Of a stretch of 64,000 nt of DNA, positions 44,388 to 52,962 are shown piece by piece. The position numbers were made by a program, and so were the translations under genes. Within the stretch, counting starts at the first letter, position 1. The number at the start of each line of letters is the position of its first letter. The notes below the pieces were generated by a model that was not told the DNA's origin, made no database searches, and saw only the letters and a list, made by a program, of their open reading frames with translations. Source of the stretch: Trinickia acidisoli (GTDB lineage: Bacteria > Pseudomonadota > Gammaproteobacteria > Burkholderiales > Burkholderiaceae); assembly GCF_017315725.1 (NCBI RefSeq), contig NZ_JAFLRG010000001.1:868001-932000 (forward strand), given 5' to 3'.

Positions 44388-45725
44388 CTAAATTTTTGTC
44401 ACCTGCAAGACCAACACAATATCAGACCTTGACCCGGAGACGCTGCGGCCATCCATGAACGACGGTAGCCAACGAATCCCGCTCGTTACGTTCGTATCCT
44501 TGTCCTGGCTCAGCCCACCCATCACGACTACTTCGCCGTCGTGAAGCGTCATGGTGGTTTCGGACTTACGCGTGTTTTTTGTCGGCGAGTTATTGACACC
44601 AGTACTGGTTTTTTGGAAGTCAGAAATCTCAATCGTCACGTCGGTATCGATTACGGCCTCTTTCACCGTCGGCATCACGTCGAAAATCACGCCAGCGTCC
44701 TCGTAAGTGACCGACTGCACCTGCGCACCACTGGAAGTCGGATACGAGACCGAGCTAATCACAGGTACCGATTGCCCCACGTTCAGCCGACCGTGCTTGC
44801 CCGACTCCACGCGCAGATTCGGCGATGTGATGACATGAAACCGGCTATCAGAATCGAGAGCCGCGATTGCCGCATCCAGAAACCCGGCATGCAATCGCAA
44901 CGCGTTTGCGCTGTCATCAACCGTCCCTACGCCCAGCGACACGCCCAGCTTTCCGCCCAAGATACTCGCGGCGAGCTGGAAGCCCGTGGTGCGATCATTT
45001 TCCGTCGATACCTCATACACCCACGCCCGGATAGCCACCTGGCCCGTCTTGGTGTCCACCTGCGGCAGCACCGACTTCAGCAGTGCGATTTCCTTCGCCG
45101 AACCGAGAAACACCATCGTATCCGATGACTGGTCAACCATCGCCGCGGCTGACGTTGGCGGCGCATCGGCCTTGGCCCGCGACTCCGCAGCAGCAGGCAC
45201 CGCGCGATTCATCGTGAACTGTCCGCTGAACAGTGGCTGCACTAAGCGCGAAAGATAGTCCGCCGTGCGGTACTTGGGCGAGTACACGAACACCTGTTTG
45301 TCCGCTTCCTTCTGATCATCGTCCTTGCGCTTAAACACATAATCGACGCCGTTCTTCGTTGTCACGCCGAAGCCGAGCGACGCCAGAAAATCGCCCAGCA
45401 CGTCGCGGATGTCTCCCTTGGTGCGATCAAAACGGAACGACACCAAGCGCGTGTCGGTAAGCACGTCGGGAGAAAGCACATACTGCGACTGCAACATGTC
45501 CGCGTACACCAAGTCGATCACCTGGGCGACGTTGACGAAGCGCAGATCGACCGACTTCGCGTTGCCCATCTTCAATGGCACTAGCGACGGCGCAGCCAGC
45601 AGACCCGGCCCCACCCCGGTCGGTAGGCCAGCCACCGAAGGCAGCGGCGGCAGAGTCGGCACCGTCGACTCGGCAGCGCAGCTCACGCCGGCAATGAACC
45701 AAAGCACAACTGCAAGCCGGCTCAT
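44388..45725 (-). CDS. Secretin, GspD/filamentous-phage pIV type
   Basis: A 445-residue outer-membrane secretin with an N-terminal signal peptide (MSRLAVVLWFIAGVSCA). N-domains are at about 55-190 (VDLRFVNVAQVIDLVYADML; DVLGDFLASLGFGV). The secretin core is at about 235-440 with the conserved SVPVISSVSYP and VGVIFDVMP-type segments (here EDAGVIFDVMPTVKEAVIDT) and VVVMGGLSQD. GGGGTGG precedes ATG 45725. It is shorter than type II GspD (about 650 residues) and is not in a type II operon, so a phage-type export secretin is more likely. No pI/Zot assembly ATPase is nearby. Confidence 0.82.
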   Translation of the reverse strand: MSRLAVVLWFIAGVSCAAESTVPTLPPLPSVAGLPTGVGPGLLAAPSLVPLKMGNAKSVDLRFVNVAQVIDLVYADMLQSQYVLSPDVLTDTRLVSFRFDRTKGDIRDVLGDFLASLGFGVTTKNGVDYVFKRKDDDQKEADKQVFVYSPKYRTADYLSRLVQPLFSGQFTMNRAVPAAAESRAKADAPPTSAAAMVDQSSDTMVFLGSAKEIALLKSVLPQVDTKTGQVAIRAWVYEVSTENDRTTGFQLAASILGGKLGVSLGVGTVDDSANALRLHAGFLDAAIAALDSDSRFHVITSPNLRVESGKHGRLNVGQSVPVISSVSYPTSSGAQVQSVTYEDAGVIFDVMPTVKEAVIDTDVTIEISDFQKTSTGVNNSPTKNTRKSETTMTLHDGEVVVMGGLSQDKDTNVTSGIRWLPSFMDGRSVSGSRSDIVLVLQVTKI

Positions 45726-46076
45726 TTCGCCACCCCTATCGTTCACATACTCGACGCGAAGTTGCCCGAGCGGGCCGCGATGATCGAGGTGCCATTGGAA
45801 GAGTTTCACGCGCACGTCAATCGATACCGGATTGAGCTTGCTTTCGAAGAGGTGCATCGGAAGACCGATATCAAATACAACCAGGCCACGCTCGAGACAA
45901 TTCTCACCGACAGAGAGATCACCACATGGAAAGAGGAACAGGACGACGAAGAAGATTCGTCCGACTAGCGTCCGCGTCCAGGCGGGCGCATGTCTCGCTC
46001 GTGTAAAGTACCGGCTTCGCGCGGGGTTCCAAACGCTGAGAGAGCAGCGTCCCACGCGAGCTGAACGGAGAAAAGA
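45726..46076. other. Divergent intergenic region, possible small ORF
   Basis: 351 bases between the secretin and the STM2901-like gene. A rightward frame from ATG 45780 to a stop at 45966-45968 would give 62 residues with an acidic tail (EEQDDEEDSSD), and the secretin frame is also open upstream of its start. Neither has a ribosome-binding site or family likeness, so neither is called as a gene. Confidence 0.35.
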
Positions 46077-46511
46077 ATGAGCGATAACCGGTACACATAC
46101 GGCATCCACCAAAATCTCACGCCCGCTGACCTGTTTGTCTATGTGGCAATCGATGAGACTCGAAAGCAGCTCGGCCTAGATGACTTAGCTGCGGCATCCG
46201 CTGTGTTGCTCGGTCAGGCCGACGTGCCCGTACCAGGCAAAGTTGCAGGTGCGACCGCGGGCACATCGGTCGCTTCGCTAACTGCTCGTAAGCTGTTGCC
46301 TTTTAAGGTGCGCGTACGATTGCCGATGATCACTAAGGTCGGACTTAGCGGCGTCCGAATCGCGTTTACGCGCAATCTCGGCGCGTTCGTCGGCAGAGCA
46401 GTACCGGTCGTCGGCGAACTGTTCTTGGCACGAGACGCGTTCATGATCATGCGCAATACAGTGGTGACCTACAACCGCCTCGCGAAACCGGATGATCGGC
46501 TGTCCCTATGA
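46077..46511 (+). CDS. STM2901-family protein
   Basis: A 144-residue protein. The opening YTYGIHQNLTPADLFVYVAI DETRKQLGL and the later VGRAVPVVGELFLARDAFMI match the STM2901-type family as I recall it, with a GKVAGATAGTSVASLTAR signature near residue 58. GGAG precedes ATG 46077. It overlaps the next gene by 4 bases. The family occurs next to DUF1493 genes near Salmonella SPI-1 and in other islands; the function is not established. Confidence 0.65.
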   Translation: MSDNRYTYGIHQNLTPADLFVYVAIDETRKQLGLDDLAAASAVLLGQADVPVPGKVAGATAGTSVASLTARKLLPFKVRVRLPMITKVGLSGVRIAFTRNLGAFVGRAVPVVGELFLARDAFMIMRNTVVTYNRLAKPDDRLSL

Positions 46512-46894
46512 GCGATACAACTTGGGAGCGCCTAGAGGCGTTCGCACGAGAAGAACTCGGCCGGCCTCTATTTGGAGGCCAACTGAACTTGCAGCCTACG
46601 TCACGCCTTGAGGAGGACCTCGGCCTTACAGGGCTCGACGCTGTCGAATTCATCGATAGATGGGCGGAGACGTTCAACGTGCAGGCGAAGGGCTTTCCGT
46701 ACAGGCGTTACTTCGGCCCGGAAGGTCAGCAACTGCTCTCGTCGTTCCTGGGGCTGTTTGCGAAGCGTTTTCGCCGGCCGGAGCTCGTGCCTTTAACGTT
46801 GGGCATGCTGGCTGAAGCCATGCGTCGTGGGAAGTGGGATACCGCCGAAATTGAGGCGACGACAAACAGCGGCGCAACGCAACAGATCCGTTGA
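46508..46894 (+). CDS. DUF1493-family (acyl-carrier-like) protein
   Basis: A 128-residue protein matching the DUF1493 pattern: RLEEDLGLTGLDAVEFIDRW AETFNV followed by FPYRRYFGPEG. The DLGLTGLDAVEF core resembles an acyl-carrier fold, but the Asp replaces the usual phosphopantetheine Ser-Leu environment and no DSL motif is present. It starts inside the stop of the STM2901-like gene. The pair resembles a cargo/partner unit of unknown role carried by the island. Confidence 0.65.
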   Translation: MSDTTWERLEAFAREELGRPLFGGQLNLQPTSRLEEDLGLTGLDAVEFIDRWAETFNVQAKGFPYRRYFGPEGQQLLSSFLGLFAKRFRRPELVPLTLGMLAEAMRRGKWDTAEIEATTNSGATQQIR

Positions 46895-46920
46895 CACTTC
46901 GTTGACAGTCGGAAAAGAAA

Positions 46921-46948
46921 AAGGGGTTGCGCTCACACGCAACCCCTT
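46921..46948 (-). terminator. Rho-independent terminator of tRNA-Lys
   Basis: On the minus strand an 11-bp stem (AAGGGGTTGCG / CGCAACCCCTT) with a 6-base loop is followed by a T-rich tract (opposite AAAAGAAAAA at 46913-46922). It lies 9 bases beyond the tRNA 3' end, so it terminates the tRNA transcript. Confidence 0.85.
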
Positions 46949-46951
46949 GAT

Positions 46952-47004
46952 TTCTTTGGTAGGCCGTACGTGACTCGAACACGTGACCAACGGATTAAAA
47001 GTCC
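46952..47004 (-). repeat. tRNA-Lys 3' half and flank (right att copy)
   Basis: 53 bases identical to 43295-43347, here inside the intact tRNA gene. This copy restores a full tRNA. Confidence 0.9.
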
Positions 47005-47032
47005 GCTGCTCTACCAACTGAGCTAACGACCC
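46957..47032 (-). tRNA. tRNA-Lys (anticodon UUU)
   Basis: A 76-nt cloverleaf with GGGTCGT acceptor strand, TAGCTCAGTTGGTAGAGC D-arm, anticodon loop CTTTTAA (anticodon at 46997-46999), T-arm with GTTCGAGTC, and CCA encoded at the 3' end. It is followed by an intrinsic terminator and is the target of an integrated element on its 3' side. Confidence 0.97.
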
Positions 47033-47099
47033 AAAGAGGCGCGATTATAGCGGCCGCACCAGGGCCCGTCAACTTTGGGCCCGCGGGCGTCGCCTCTCG

Positions 47100-47849
47100 C
47101 TACTTCGTTTGCGCGAGCTTTTGCTGCGCCGTCTGCGCCACGTCCGACCCGCCGTACTGCGAGATGATCTCTTGCAACGTCCTGCGAGCGGCGGCTTTTT
47201 GGCCTTGCTCCAGTTGGTTGTTCGCGATCGCCAGCAGCGCCTCGGGTGCACGCGGGTGCTGCGGATAGTTCTTCACGATGCCTTGCCAGGTGGCCGTCGA
47301 ACCCTTGTAGTCGTGCAGCGCATACAGCGCGTTGCCGAGCCAGTATTGCGCCGTCGGCTGATAGGGGCTCTGCGGGTACTTGGCGATGAAGCTGCGGAAC
47401 GACGCCGCGGCGCCTTTGAAATCGCCGCTGCGAAACTGCTGCGACGCCGCGTTGAACGCATCCGTCTCGCCAGGCTGCACCGTGCCTTGGACTCCATCGA
47501 CCGTTTCGGTCTGCGGCTCGAGCTTCTTGAGCCGACCGTCGAGATCGGTGTAGTAGTCCTTCTGCTGCTTCTGCAAGGTGGCGACCTGGTTCGCCAGATC
47601 CTCGTTTTGTCCGCGCAGCGTCGCGATCTGCTGGTTGAGCTGATCCATGCGCGACTGCTGATCGTTCAGCGCGCGCTGTGCCGCCGACAATTGACTCGTG
47701 AGGTTATCCGTCTTCGCACGTAAGTCGAGGATGGCTTGGCGGGCCTGATCGTCGTCGAACAGGCCGGCGTGAGCCGGCACGGCGACGAGCGCCGAGGCGG
47801 CCACGCATGCGGCTGCGGTTGCGCGCAGCCAGGAGAAACGGTGCGTCAT
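47100..47849 (-). CDS. cpoB: Cell-division coordinator CpoB (YbgF)
   Basis: A 249-residue periplasmic protein. The signal peptide is cleaved near AHA-GLFDDD, a coiled-coil trimerisation region spans about 28-105 (heptads rich in Q and L), and three TPR repeats lie in the C-terminal half (AFNAASQQFRSGDFKGAAAS, AQYWLGNALYALHDYKGSTA, PEALLAIANNQLEQGQKAAA). It links peptidoglycan synthesis to Tol-mediated outer-membrane constriction. It is last in the tol-pal operon, 22 bases after pal. ATG 47849 is preferred to GTG 47861 because GGGTGAC sits upstream. Confidence 0.92.
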   Translation of the reverse strand: MTHRFSWLRATAAACVAASALVAVPAHAGLFDDDQARQAILDLRAKTDNLTSQLSAAQRALNDQQSRMDQLNQQIATLRGQNEDLANQVATLQKQQKDYYTDLDGRLKKLEPQTETVDGVQGTVQPGETDAFNAASQQFRSGDFKGAAASFRSFIAKYPQSPYQPTAQYWLGNALYALHDYKGSTATWQGIVKNYPQHPRAPEALLAIANNQLEQGQKAAARRTLQEIISQYGGSDVAQTAQQKLAQTK

Positions 47850-47871
47850 ACGCGTTGTCACCCGTTACGAA

Positions 47872-48384
47872 TTACTGCGCCGGCTGATAGAGGATGTCCG
47901 AGCGGCGGTTTTGCGCCCACGAGGCTTCATCATGACCGAGTGCCACCGGCTTTTCCTTGCCGAGGCTCACGGCTTCCATTTGCGAGCTGTTCACGCCGTC
48001 GTTCTTCAGCACGTCGAGCACCGCTTGCGCGCGCTTTTGGCCCAGCGCGAGGTTGTACTCGGCCGTACCGCGTTCGTCGGTGTTGCCTTGGATCAGAATA
48101 TGCTGATTCGGATGCGAGCGCAGGTAGTTGGCGTGTGCTTGCAGCAGCGACTGGTAGTCGTCCTTCACCGTGTATTGGTCGAAGTCGAAGTAGACGCTGC
48201 GCTTCGCGAGCGGGCTGTTCGGGTTGTTCAGCTCGTCGACCGACACCGGTGCGACCGCATTCGGGTTCGGCTGCGTGCTGACCGCGCCTTGCGTCGGGTT
48301 TTCGTTCAGCTTCGTGCCCGAATGGCACGCTGCCAACGCGCCCACGAGCGCCACGGCACATGCAATACGAAGTTTGGACATCAT
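47872..48384 (-). CDS. pal: Peptidoglycan-associated lipoprotein Pal
   Basis: A 170-residue outer-membrane lipoprotein. The lipobox LVGALAAC gives lipidation at Cys20. An OmpA-like peptidoglycan-binding domain occupies about 60-165 (VYFDFDQYTVKDDY, IQGNTDERGTAEYNLALGQK RA). AAGGAGAG precedes the ATG. It sits between tolB and cpoB, as in nearly all proteobacteria, and binds TolB and peptidoglycan. Confidence 0.96.
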   Translation of the reverse strand: MMSKLRIACAVALVGALAACHSGTKLNENPTQGAVSTQPNPNAVAPVSVDELNNPNSPLAKRSVYFDFDQYTVKDDYQSLLQAHANYLRSHPNQHILIQGNTDERGTAEYNLALGQKRAQAVLDVLKNDGVNSSQMEAVSLGKEKPVALGHDEASWAQNRRSDILYQPAQ

Positions 48385-48403
48385 TTTTTACTCTCCTTGT
48401 GTG

Positions 48404-49696
48404 TCATTGCATAAAAGGACCCCAAGACGGCTCGGTCACAGTGCCGCCCCGAACGGACAGGATTTGCCGAGTCCGACCGTCGGTCGAAACAGCAGCCAGC
48501 ACGCCACGGCCGTTCACCTGTGTGGCGTAAAGAATGTACTGACCATTCGCCGCGAAGCTCGGCGATTCGTCATGTGTCGTGTCGGTCAGCGCCGTGGCGA
48601 CGCCGGTCTCAAGGTCCTGGACGTAGAGCTTGAACGCACCGCCGACGCGAGAAATATAGGCGAGTTCTTTGCCGTCGGGGCTCACGCGCGGGCTCGTGTT
48701 GTAGTTGCCGGTGAACGTCACGCGCTGCGCGGCGCCGGCGCTTTCGCCCTGCGCGGGCATCTTGTAGATCTGCGGCTGGCCGCCTCGGTCGCTCGTGAAG
48801 TAGATCGACTGGCCGTCGGGCGAATAGAACGGCTCGGTGTCGATGCCCGTGCTGTGCGACAGGCGGCGCAGGCCCGTGCCGTTCGCGTTGACGGCATAGA
48901 TCTGCGTATTGCCGGTCAGCGTCAGCGCGACGGCAACCGTGCGACCGTCCGGCGAAAAGGTGGGCGCGCTGTTGCTGCCTTTCTGATCGGAAATGATCAC
49001 GCGCCGCCCCGTGGGCAGATCGTGAATGTAGACGATCGGCTTACGCTTTTCGAACGAGACGTAAGCCACCTTCGTGCCGTCGGGCGACCAGGCCGGCGAG
49101 ATGATCGGCTCGGGGCTCGACAGCGCGACGTGCGCATCTTGCCCGTCCGAGTCGGAGATTTGCAGTTGATAGCGGTTGCCGACCTTGACGACGTACGAGA
49201 GCCGCGTCGCGAACACGCCGCGCGTGCCGAGCAGCTTCTGGTAGATGTAGTCGGCGATCTTGTGCGCCGTCAGCCGCAGGCTGTCCGCCGGCGTGGTGAA
49301 GGACAAGCCGCCGAGGCTTTGCCCCTTGATCGTGTCGTAAAGCCTGAAACGCACGTCGTATTGGCCGTTCGCGTTGCGCGTGACGCTGCCGGCGACGAAC
49401 GCGTTCGCCCCCTTGGCCTTCCATGCGCCCAAATCGACGGAATCGGTTTCGGAGACAGGCGTGGAACCGGCGTCGACGAGCGAGAACTTGCCGCTGCGCT
49501 GCAAGTCCTGGCGCACGATTTCGCTGACCGACTGCGGTGCGCCGGTTTCACCGGCGAAGTTCGCCGTCGCGATCGGGTATTGCGTGGAGCCGACGCCCGT
49601 CACGAGTACGTTGAGCTGCGCCTGGGCGGAGCCGGCCGCTACGATCAGGCATGACGCCAACAAAGTCCTCAAGCCTAGCTTCGTCATCAAACTCAT
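48404..49696 (-). CDS. tolB: Tol-Pal periplasmic protein TolB
   Basis: A 430-residue periplasmic protein with a signal peptide to about residue 26 (VAAGSAQA). An N-terminal domain is followed by a six-bladed propeller with repeated [50 protein letters not shown] and [15 protein letters not shown] blades. It shuttles between Pal and TolA. GGGATTTT precedes the ATG. It lies 19 bases before pal. Confidence 0.95.
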   Translation of the reverse strand: MSLMTKLGLRTLLASCLIVAAGSAQAQLNVLVTGVGSTQYPIATANFAGETGAPQSVSEIVRQDLQRSGKFSLVDAGSTPVSETDSVDLGAWKAKGANAFVAGSVTRNANGQYDVRFRLYDTIKGQSLGGLSFTTPADSLRLTAHKIADYIYQKLLGTRGVFATRLSYVVKVGNRYQLQISDSDGQDAHVALSSPEPIISPAWSPDGTKVAYVSFEKRKPIVYIHDLPTGRRVIISDQKGSNSAPTFSPDGRTVAVALTLTGNTQIYAVNANGTGLRRLSHSTGIDTEPFYSPDGQSIYFTSDRGGQPQIYKMPAQGESAGAAQRVTFTGNYNTSPRVSPDGKELAYISRVGGAFKLYVQDLETGVATALTDTTHDESPSFAANGQYILYATQVNGRGVLAAVSTDGRTRQILSVRGGTVTEPSWGPFMQ

Positions 49697-49807
49697 GCTG
49701 AAAATCCCATAAAACGAAAAAATGGCACGACAGCCAAGAGACTGTGCGACGCAGGAATCGTTCCTGATCGGCCGGTATTCGTCGCGCCTCGCATGTGTCT
49801 TCCTCGG

Positions 49808-50830
49808 TCAGCTTGCCGGCCGCAGCGTGATCAGGAACGACGACGGCGCCTTCCCGTTCGTGTCGAGCGGCATCGGATTGGACGCATTGACGCCGTTCAG
49901 CGCGGCCTGGTCCCATTGGGCGTTGCCGCTGCCCTTTTGGATCGAGGCCGACAACAACTGGCCGTCCGGCGCGCAGTGAACCACGATGACCGTTTCGAGC
50001 CCCGCGGTCTCGCCGCCCCAGATGATGTTCGGCTTCACGCGCCTGCGCACCTTGTCGGAATAGCCCGGCGAGGTTGCGGTACCGCCCGAGCCGCTGCCCG
50101 AGCCGCCTTTCGCGAGCCCGTTGCCGCCTTCGCTCTGCGCGGCCATACCCTGAAGCTGCGCGAGCCGCACGCGCCGCTCTTGTTCGAGCTGCTGCTTCTG
50201 CTTGGCTTGCTGCAGGGCCAGCGCCTTCGCTTTCGCGGCCTTTTCCGCCGCGACCTTTTGCTGGGCTTCGAGCTGCTGCTGTTCCTGTTCCTGCTGCTTC
50301 TTCAGTTCCGCCTGCTTTTGCTGTTCCTGCTGCTCGCGCAGCTTCTCGGCTTGCGCTTGCTGCTGCTTGAGCTTTTGCGCCGCGGCCTTTTGCGCGGCGA
50401 GCTGCGCCGCCTGCTGTGCGGCCTGTTCACGGGCGAGTTCGGCTTGACGCTGGGCTTGCTCCTGCGCCTGCTGTTCCTGCAGCGCTTTTTGGCGTTGCGC
50501 TTCAGCGAGTTGGGCTGCGCGCACGGCGGCTTCTTGCTCCTTGCGTTTCTTTTCCTGCAGTGCGATGTCGGCTTGTTCTTGGTCGACGACGGGCGGCGGC
50601 GCCGGCTGCACGCGCACGGGCGGGGCCGGCGCAGGGGGCTGCGTCGGCGTCGGATTGACGTCGGTCCAAAGCTCGGCCTCGGCGCCGGCCGGCGTGCTGT
50701 TCTGCCAGTGGATGCCGTGGTAGAGGAAGAGCCCGAGCAGCACGTGCATCACGAGTGCGAGGGCGAACGCTCGCCACGTACCGCGCTCGCGAGGCGGTTG
50801 AAGCGGGTAGACGGACTGCTTGCGATTCAT
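49808..50830 (-). CDS. tolA: Tol-Pal inner-membrane protein TolA
   Basis: A 340-residue protein. One membrane helix lies near the N-terminus (AFALALVMHVLLGLFLYHG). A long Gln/Ala/Lys/Glu-rich helix spans about 85-215, and the C-terminal globular domain (about 255-340) contacts TolB and Pal (GGETAGLETVIVVHCAPDGQ LLSASIQK). The low-complexity repeats of the helix create many spurious frames on the other strand. Its start overlaps the tolR stop by 4 bases. Confidence 0.94.
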   Translation of the reverse strand: MNRKQSVYPLQPPRERGTWRAFALALVMHVLLGLFLYHGIHWQNSTPAGAEAELWTDVNPTPTQPPAPAPPVRVQPAPPPVVDQEQADIALQEKKRKEQEAAVRAAQLAEAQRQKALQEQQAQEQAQRQAELAREQAAQQAAQLAAQKAAAQKLKQQQAQAEKLREQQEQQKQAELKKQQEQEQQQLEAQQKVAAEKAAKAKALALQQAKQKQQLEQERRVRLAQLQGMAAQSEGGNGLAKGGSGSGSGGTATSPGYSDKVRRRVKPNIIWGGETAGLETVIVVHCAPDGQLLSASIQKGSGNAQWDQAALNGVNASNPMPLDTNGKAPSSFLITLRPAS

Positions 50831-51276
50831 TGCGATTTGACGAGCAGGCCCACGCGCTTTACGCCGCGCGCCTTCAAGTCCGACATGACGTTCATGACCG
50901 CTTCGTACTGCACGGTCTTGTCGGCGGCGATCACGACCGGCTGATCGGGATGCGACACCTCGCGCTCGGTCACGAAGCTGTTCAGATCGGCGCGCGTCAT
51001 CTGCTGTTCTTCGGAGCCGCCCGCATCGTCCTTGTAGCGCACGCTCATCTTGCCGTCGGCGCGAATGTTGACGACGACGGGGGGTGTTTGCTGCTGGGGC
51101 GCCGCGCTGCCGACCGTGGGTAGATTCACGATCGAGGGTGCGACGAGCGGCGCCGTCACCATGAAGATGACGAGCAGGACCAGCATGACGTCGATGTACG
51201 GGACGACGTTGATGTCGGCCATTGCGCGGCGCGAGCGCCCGCCGCGCATGCTGGAACGGTTGGTGGAGCCGGCCAT
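50827..51276 (-). CDS. tolR: Tol-Pal proton-channel subunit TolR
   Basis: A 149-residue ExbD/TolR protein. The single membrane helix carries the proton-path Asp in NVVPYIDVMLVLLVIFMVTA, followed by a periplasmic domain. AAGGAG precedes ATG 51276. With TolQ it forms the proton-driven motor that energises TolA. It lies 10 bases after tolQ. Confidence 0.95.
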   Translation of the reverse strand: MAGSTNRSSMRGGRSRRAMADINVVPYIDVMLVLLVIFMVTAPLVAPSIVNLPTVGSAAPQQQTPPVVVNIRADGKMSVRYKDDAGGSEEQQMTRADLNSFVTEREVSHPDQPVVIAADKTVQYEAVMNVMSDLKARGVKRVGLLVKSQ

Positions 51277-51286
51277 CGCGTACTCC

Positions 51287-51964
51287 TTAATGCGCCTGGC
51301 GCTGCAAGATGTTCGAAAATTCTTCGATGAACGTTTCGAAGCGGATCGCGAGGCGATCGATGTCGTGCGCGTAGCGGTTGTAGGCGACGACGGCGGGGAT
51401 CGCCGCGAACAGGCCGATGGCCGTTGCCGTCAGCGCCTCGGCGATGCCGGGCGCGACGTTCGCGAGTGTCGCCTGCTGCACGTTCGCGAGGCCGCGGAAC
51501 GCGTTCATGATCCCCCAAACCGTACCGAACAAGCCGATGTAGGGGCTCACCGAGCCCACCGAGGCGAGGAAGGCGAGATTGGCCTCGAGCACGTCCATTT
51601 CGCGTTGGAAGGCGGCGCGCATCGCACGCCGCGCGCCGTCGAGGATCGCGCCCGGATCGGTGATCCGCCGTTCCTTGCCTTTCAAGAATTCGCGCATGCC
51701 CGACTCGAAAATCCGTTCGAGCCCGCCGATCGTGTGGCGATTGTTCGCCGCGCTTTGATAGAGCGCCTGCAAATCGCCGCCCGACCAGAAATCGCGCTCG
51801 AATTGTTCAGTTTGCGCGCGCGCGCGCCGGATGGCAAACCACTTGCGGAAGATGAACGTCCACGACATCAGCGACAGCAGCAGCAACAGGCCCATCACCG
51901 CCTGCGCGAGCACACTCGCATTGAGGACGAGAGAAACGATCGACAAATCTTGTGCGTTGTTCAT
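51287..51964 (-). CDS. tolQ: Tol-Pal proton-channel subunit TolQ
   Basis: A 225-residue MotA/TolQ/ExbB protein with three membrane helices (VLAQAVMGLLLLLSLMSWTF, then VSPYIGLFGTVWGIMNAFRG and EALTATAIGLFAAIPAVVAY). The GLFGTVWGIM segment is the family hallmark. It is preceded by a 153-base gap after ybgC, which may hold an internal promoter. Confidence 0.95.
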   Translation of the reverse strand: MNNAQDLSIVSLVLNASVLAQAVMGLLLLLSLMSWTFIFRKWFAIRRARAQTEQFERDFWSGGDLQALYQSAANNRHTIGGLERIFESGMREFLKGKERRITDPGAILDGARRAMRAAFQREMDVLEANLAFLASVGSVSPYIGLFGTVWGIMNAFRGLANVQQATLANVAPGIAEALTATAIGLFAAIPAVVAYNRYAHDIDRLAIRFETFIEEFSNILQRQAH

Positions 51965-52117
51965 AAAAAAGTCTGCTTATGCGTCAGAACGGCGAGGTCG
52001 CTGCAAGGCGCGGAAAGGGTTTAGTCGGCCACTTGAAAGTCTTGGCGTTTCACTGCGGAACCCCGCTTGGTATCGACCGGCACGATACTAGTTCATCGAC
52101 GTAGTGATCAACGGAAA

Positions 52118-52588
52118 TTAGACGTTTGCCGTTGACACGCCCTCTACAAATGCACGTGGGTCGCGGCGCAATGCGTCCGATACGGAGACGGGCAGAGCGA
52201 TCGGCTTGAGCGTGGCGAGCTCGACGCAGCCGACGCGAATCGTGCCGACGGCCAGCACCGCGTCGCCGCGCCGGGCTTCCTGGACGAACTCGACGCTTGC
52301 TTTACCGAGACGCTCGATGCGGCTCGCGATCGTGAGCATCTCGTCGAGCCGTGCCGGCGCGCGGTACTGCACGGCCGTTTCGCTGACGATGAAGACGACG
52401 CCGTTCTCTTGCGCGAGCCGGTGTTGATCGATGCCGCATGCCCGAAGCCATTCGGTGCGCGCTCGCTCGAAGAACTTGAGGTAGTTCGCGAAAAAGACGA
52501 TGCCGCCCGCATCGGTGTCTTCGTAGTAGACGCGGATCGACCAATCGAAGCTGAATTGCACGCCGCGACGGCTGGTTGGCTGGTTCAT
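52118..52588 (-). CDS. ybgC: Acyl-CoA thioesterase YbgC
   Basis: A 156-residue hot-dog-fold thioesterase. The active-site segment is RVYYEDTDAGGIVFFANYLK FFERARTEW, with the catalytic Asp in EDTDAGG. It hydrolyses short-chain or phospholipid-linked acyl-CoA or ACP thioesters. As in many Gram-negatives it heads the tol-pal gene set. No strong ribosome-binding site precedes ATG 52588. Confidence 0.93.
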   Translation of the reverse strand: MNQPTSRRGVQFSFDWSIRVYYEDTDAGGIVFFANYLKFFERARTEWLRACGIDQHRLAQENGVVFIVSETAVQYRAPARLDEMLTIASRIERLGKASVEFVQEARRGDAVLAVGTIRVGCVELATLKPIALPVSVSDALRRDPRAFVEGVSTANV

Positions 52589-52831
52589 GGCCCGGCATTT
52601 TACCGGAACGCGCGAGCGGGTCTCAAAATTGCCTGGCGCCGGCCACCATGGCGGCGCACGAGCCGTTTCGGGGCGCCGGGCCGCCGATTATGGTGTGGTT
52701 GCTTAATGGCTGGCGCGCGCGTTGTGGGTGCGGTGCCGCGCCGCGTCGCGTCGCGTATTCGCTCGAAATCGTGACTCAGGCTCCGCGACTCGGGCGCCAG
52801 CCCTGGCCCCGCCTGCTCCGGCCCCGGCCAA

Positions 52832-52860
52832 TTGCCTATTGAGTGCGCTTCACATACACT
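52832..52860 (+). promoter_or_regulatory. Predicted promoter of glyA
   Basis: TTGCCT (52832), 17 bases and TACACT (52855) lie 12 bases before the riboswitch starts. The predicted start point would put the whole ZTP aptamer at the transcript's 5' end. Confidence 0.5.
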
Positions 52861-52871
52861 ATCGCGCTCAT

Positions 52872-52962
52872 CCCTGCGTGACTGGCGATAAAACCCTTCG
52901 GGGTCAAGGTGGAGCAACCCACCGTGAAGCGCAGGGTGCCGTTTTGCCGTTCGCCTGGGCAG
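52872..52962 (+). promoter_or_regulatory. ZTP (pfl) riboswitch upstream of glyA
   Basis: The conserved elements of the ZTP/pfl aptamer occur in order: P1 CCCTGC (52872) pairing with GCAGGG (52931), the asymmetric-loop element CGTGACTGGCG (52877-52887), the GGTGG...CCACC stem with CGTGAAGC after it, and the 3' pseudoknot domain GCCGTTCGCCTGGGC (52946-52960). ZTP/Z signals shortage of 10-formyl-tetrahydrofolate, and glyA (one-carbon supply) is a typical target. The aptamer lies about 165 bases before the glyA start. The expression platform is not obvious by eye. Confidence 0.88.

Larger units (their letters stand above)
43295..47004. mobile_element. Integrated element remnant at tRNA-Lys (no integrase)
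   Basis: A 3.7-kb segment is bounded by the 53-base direct repeats. It contains a secretin, two associated small proteins, an STM2901/DUF1493 pair and a hairpin-rich 326-base region. No integrase, replication protein or coat gene is present, so it cannot move alone. Filamentous phages often integrate without their own integrase by using XerCD or at tRNA genes, but the evidence here shows only the att repeats and the secretin. Confidence 0.65.

Noticed and set aside
44388..45725. Secretin as part of a type II secretion or type IV pilus system
   Set aside because: No other gsp or pilMNOP genes flank it, it is short for those systems, and it lies inside a tRNA-bounded element.
50061..50560. Long rightward frames rich in Ala, Arg, Cys and Ser opposite tolA
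   Set aside because: They are antisense products of the Gln/Ala/Lys-rich TolA helix; no ribosome-binding site or family signal.
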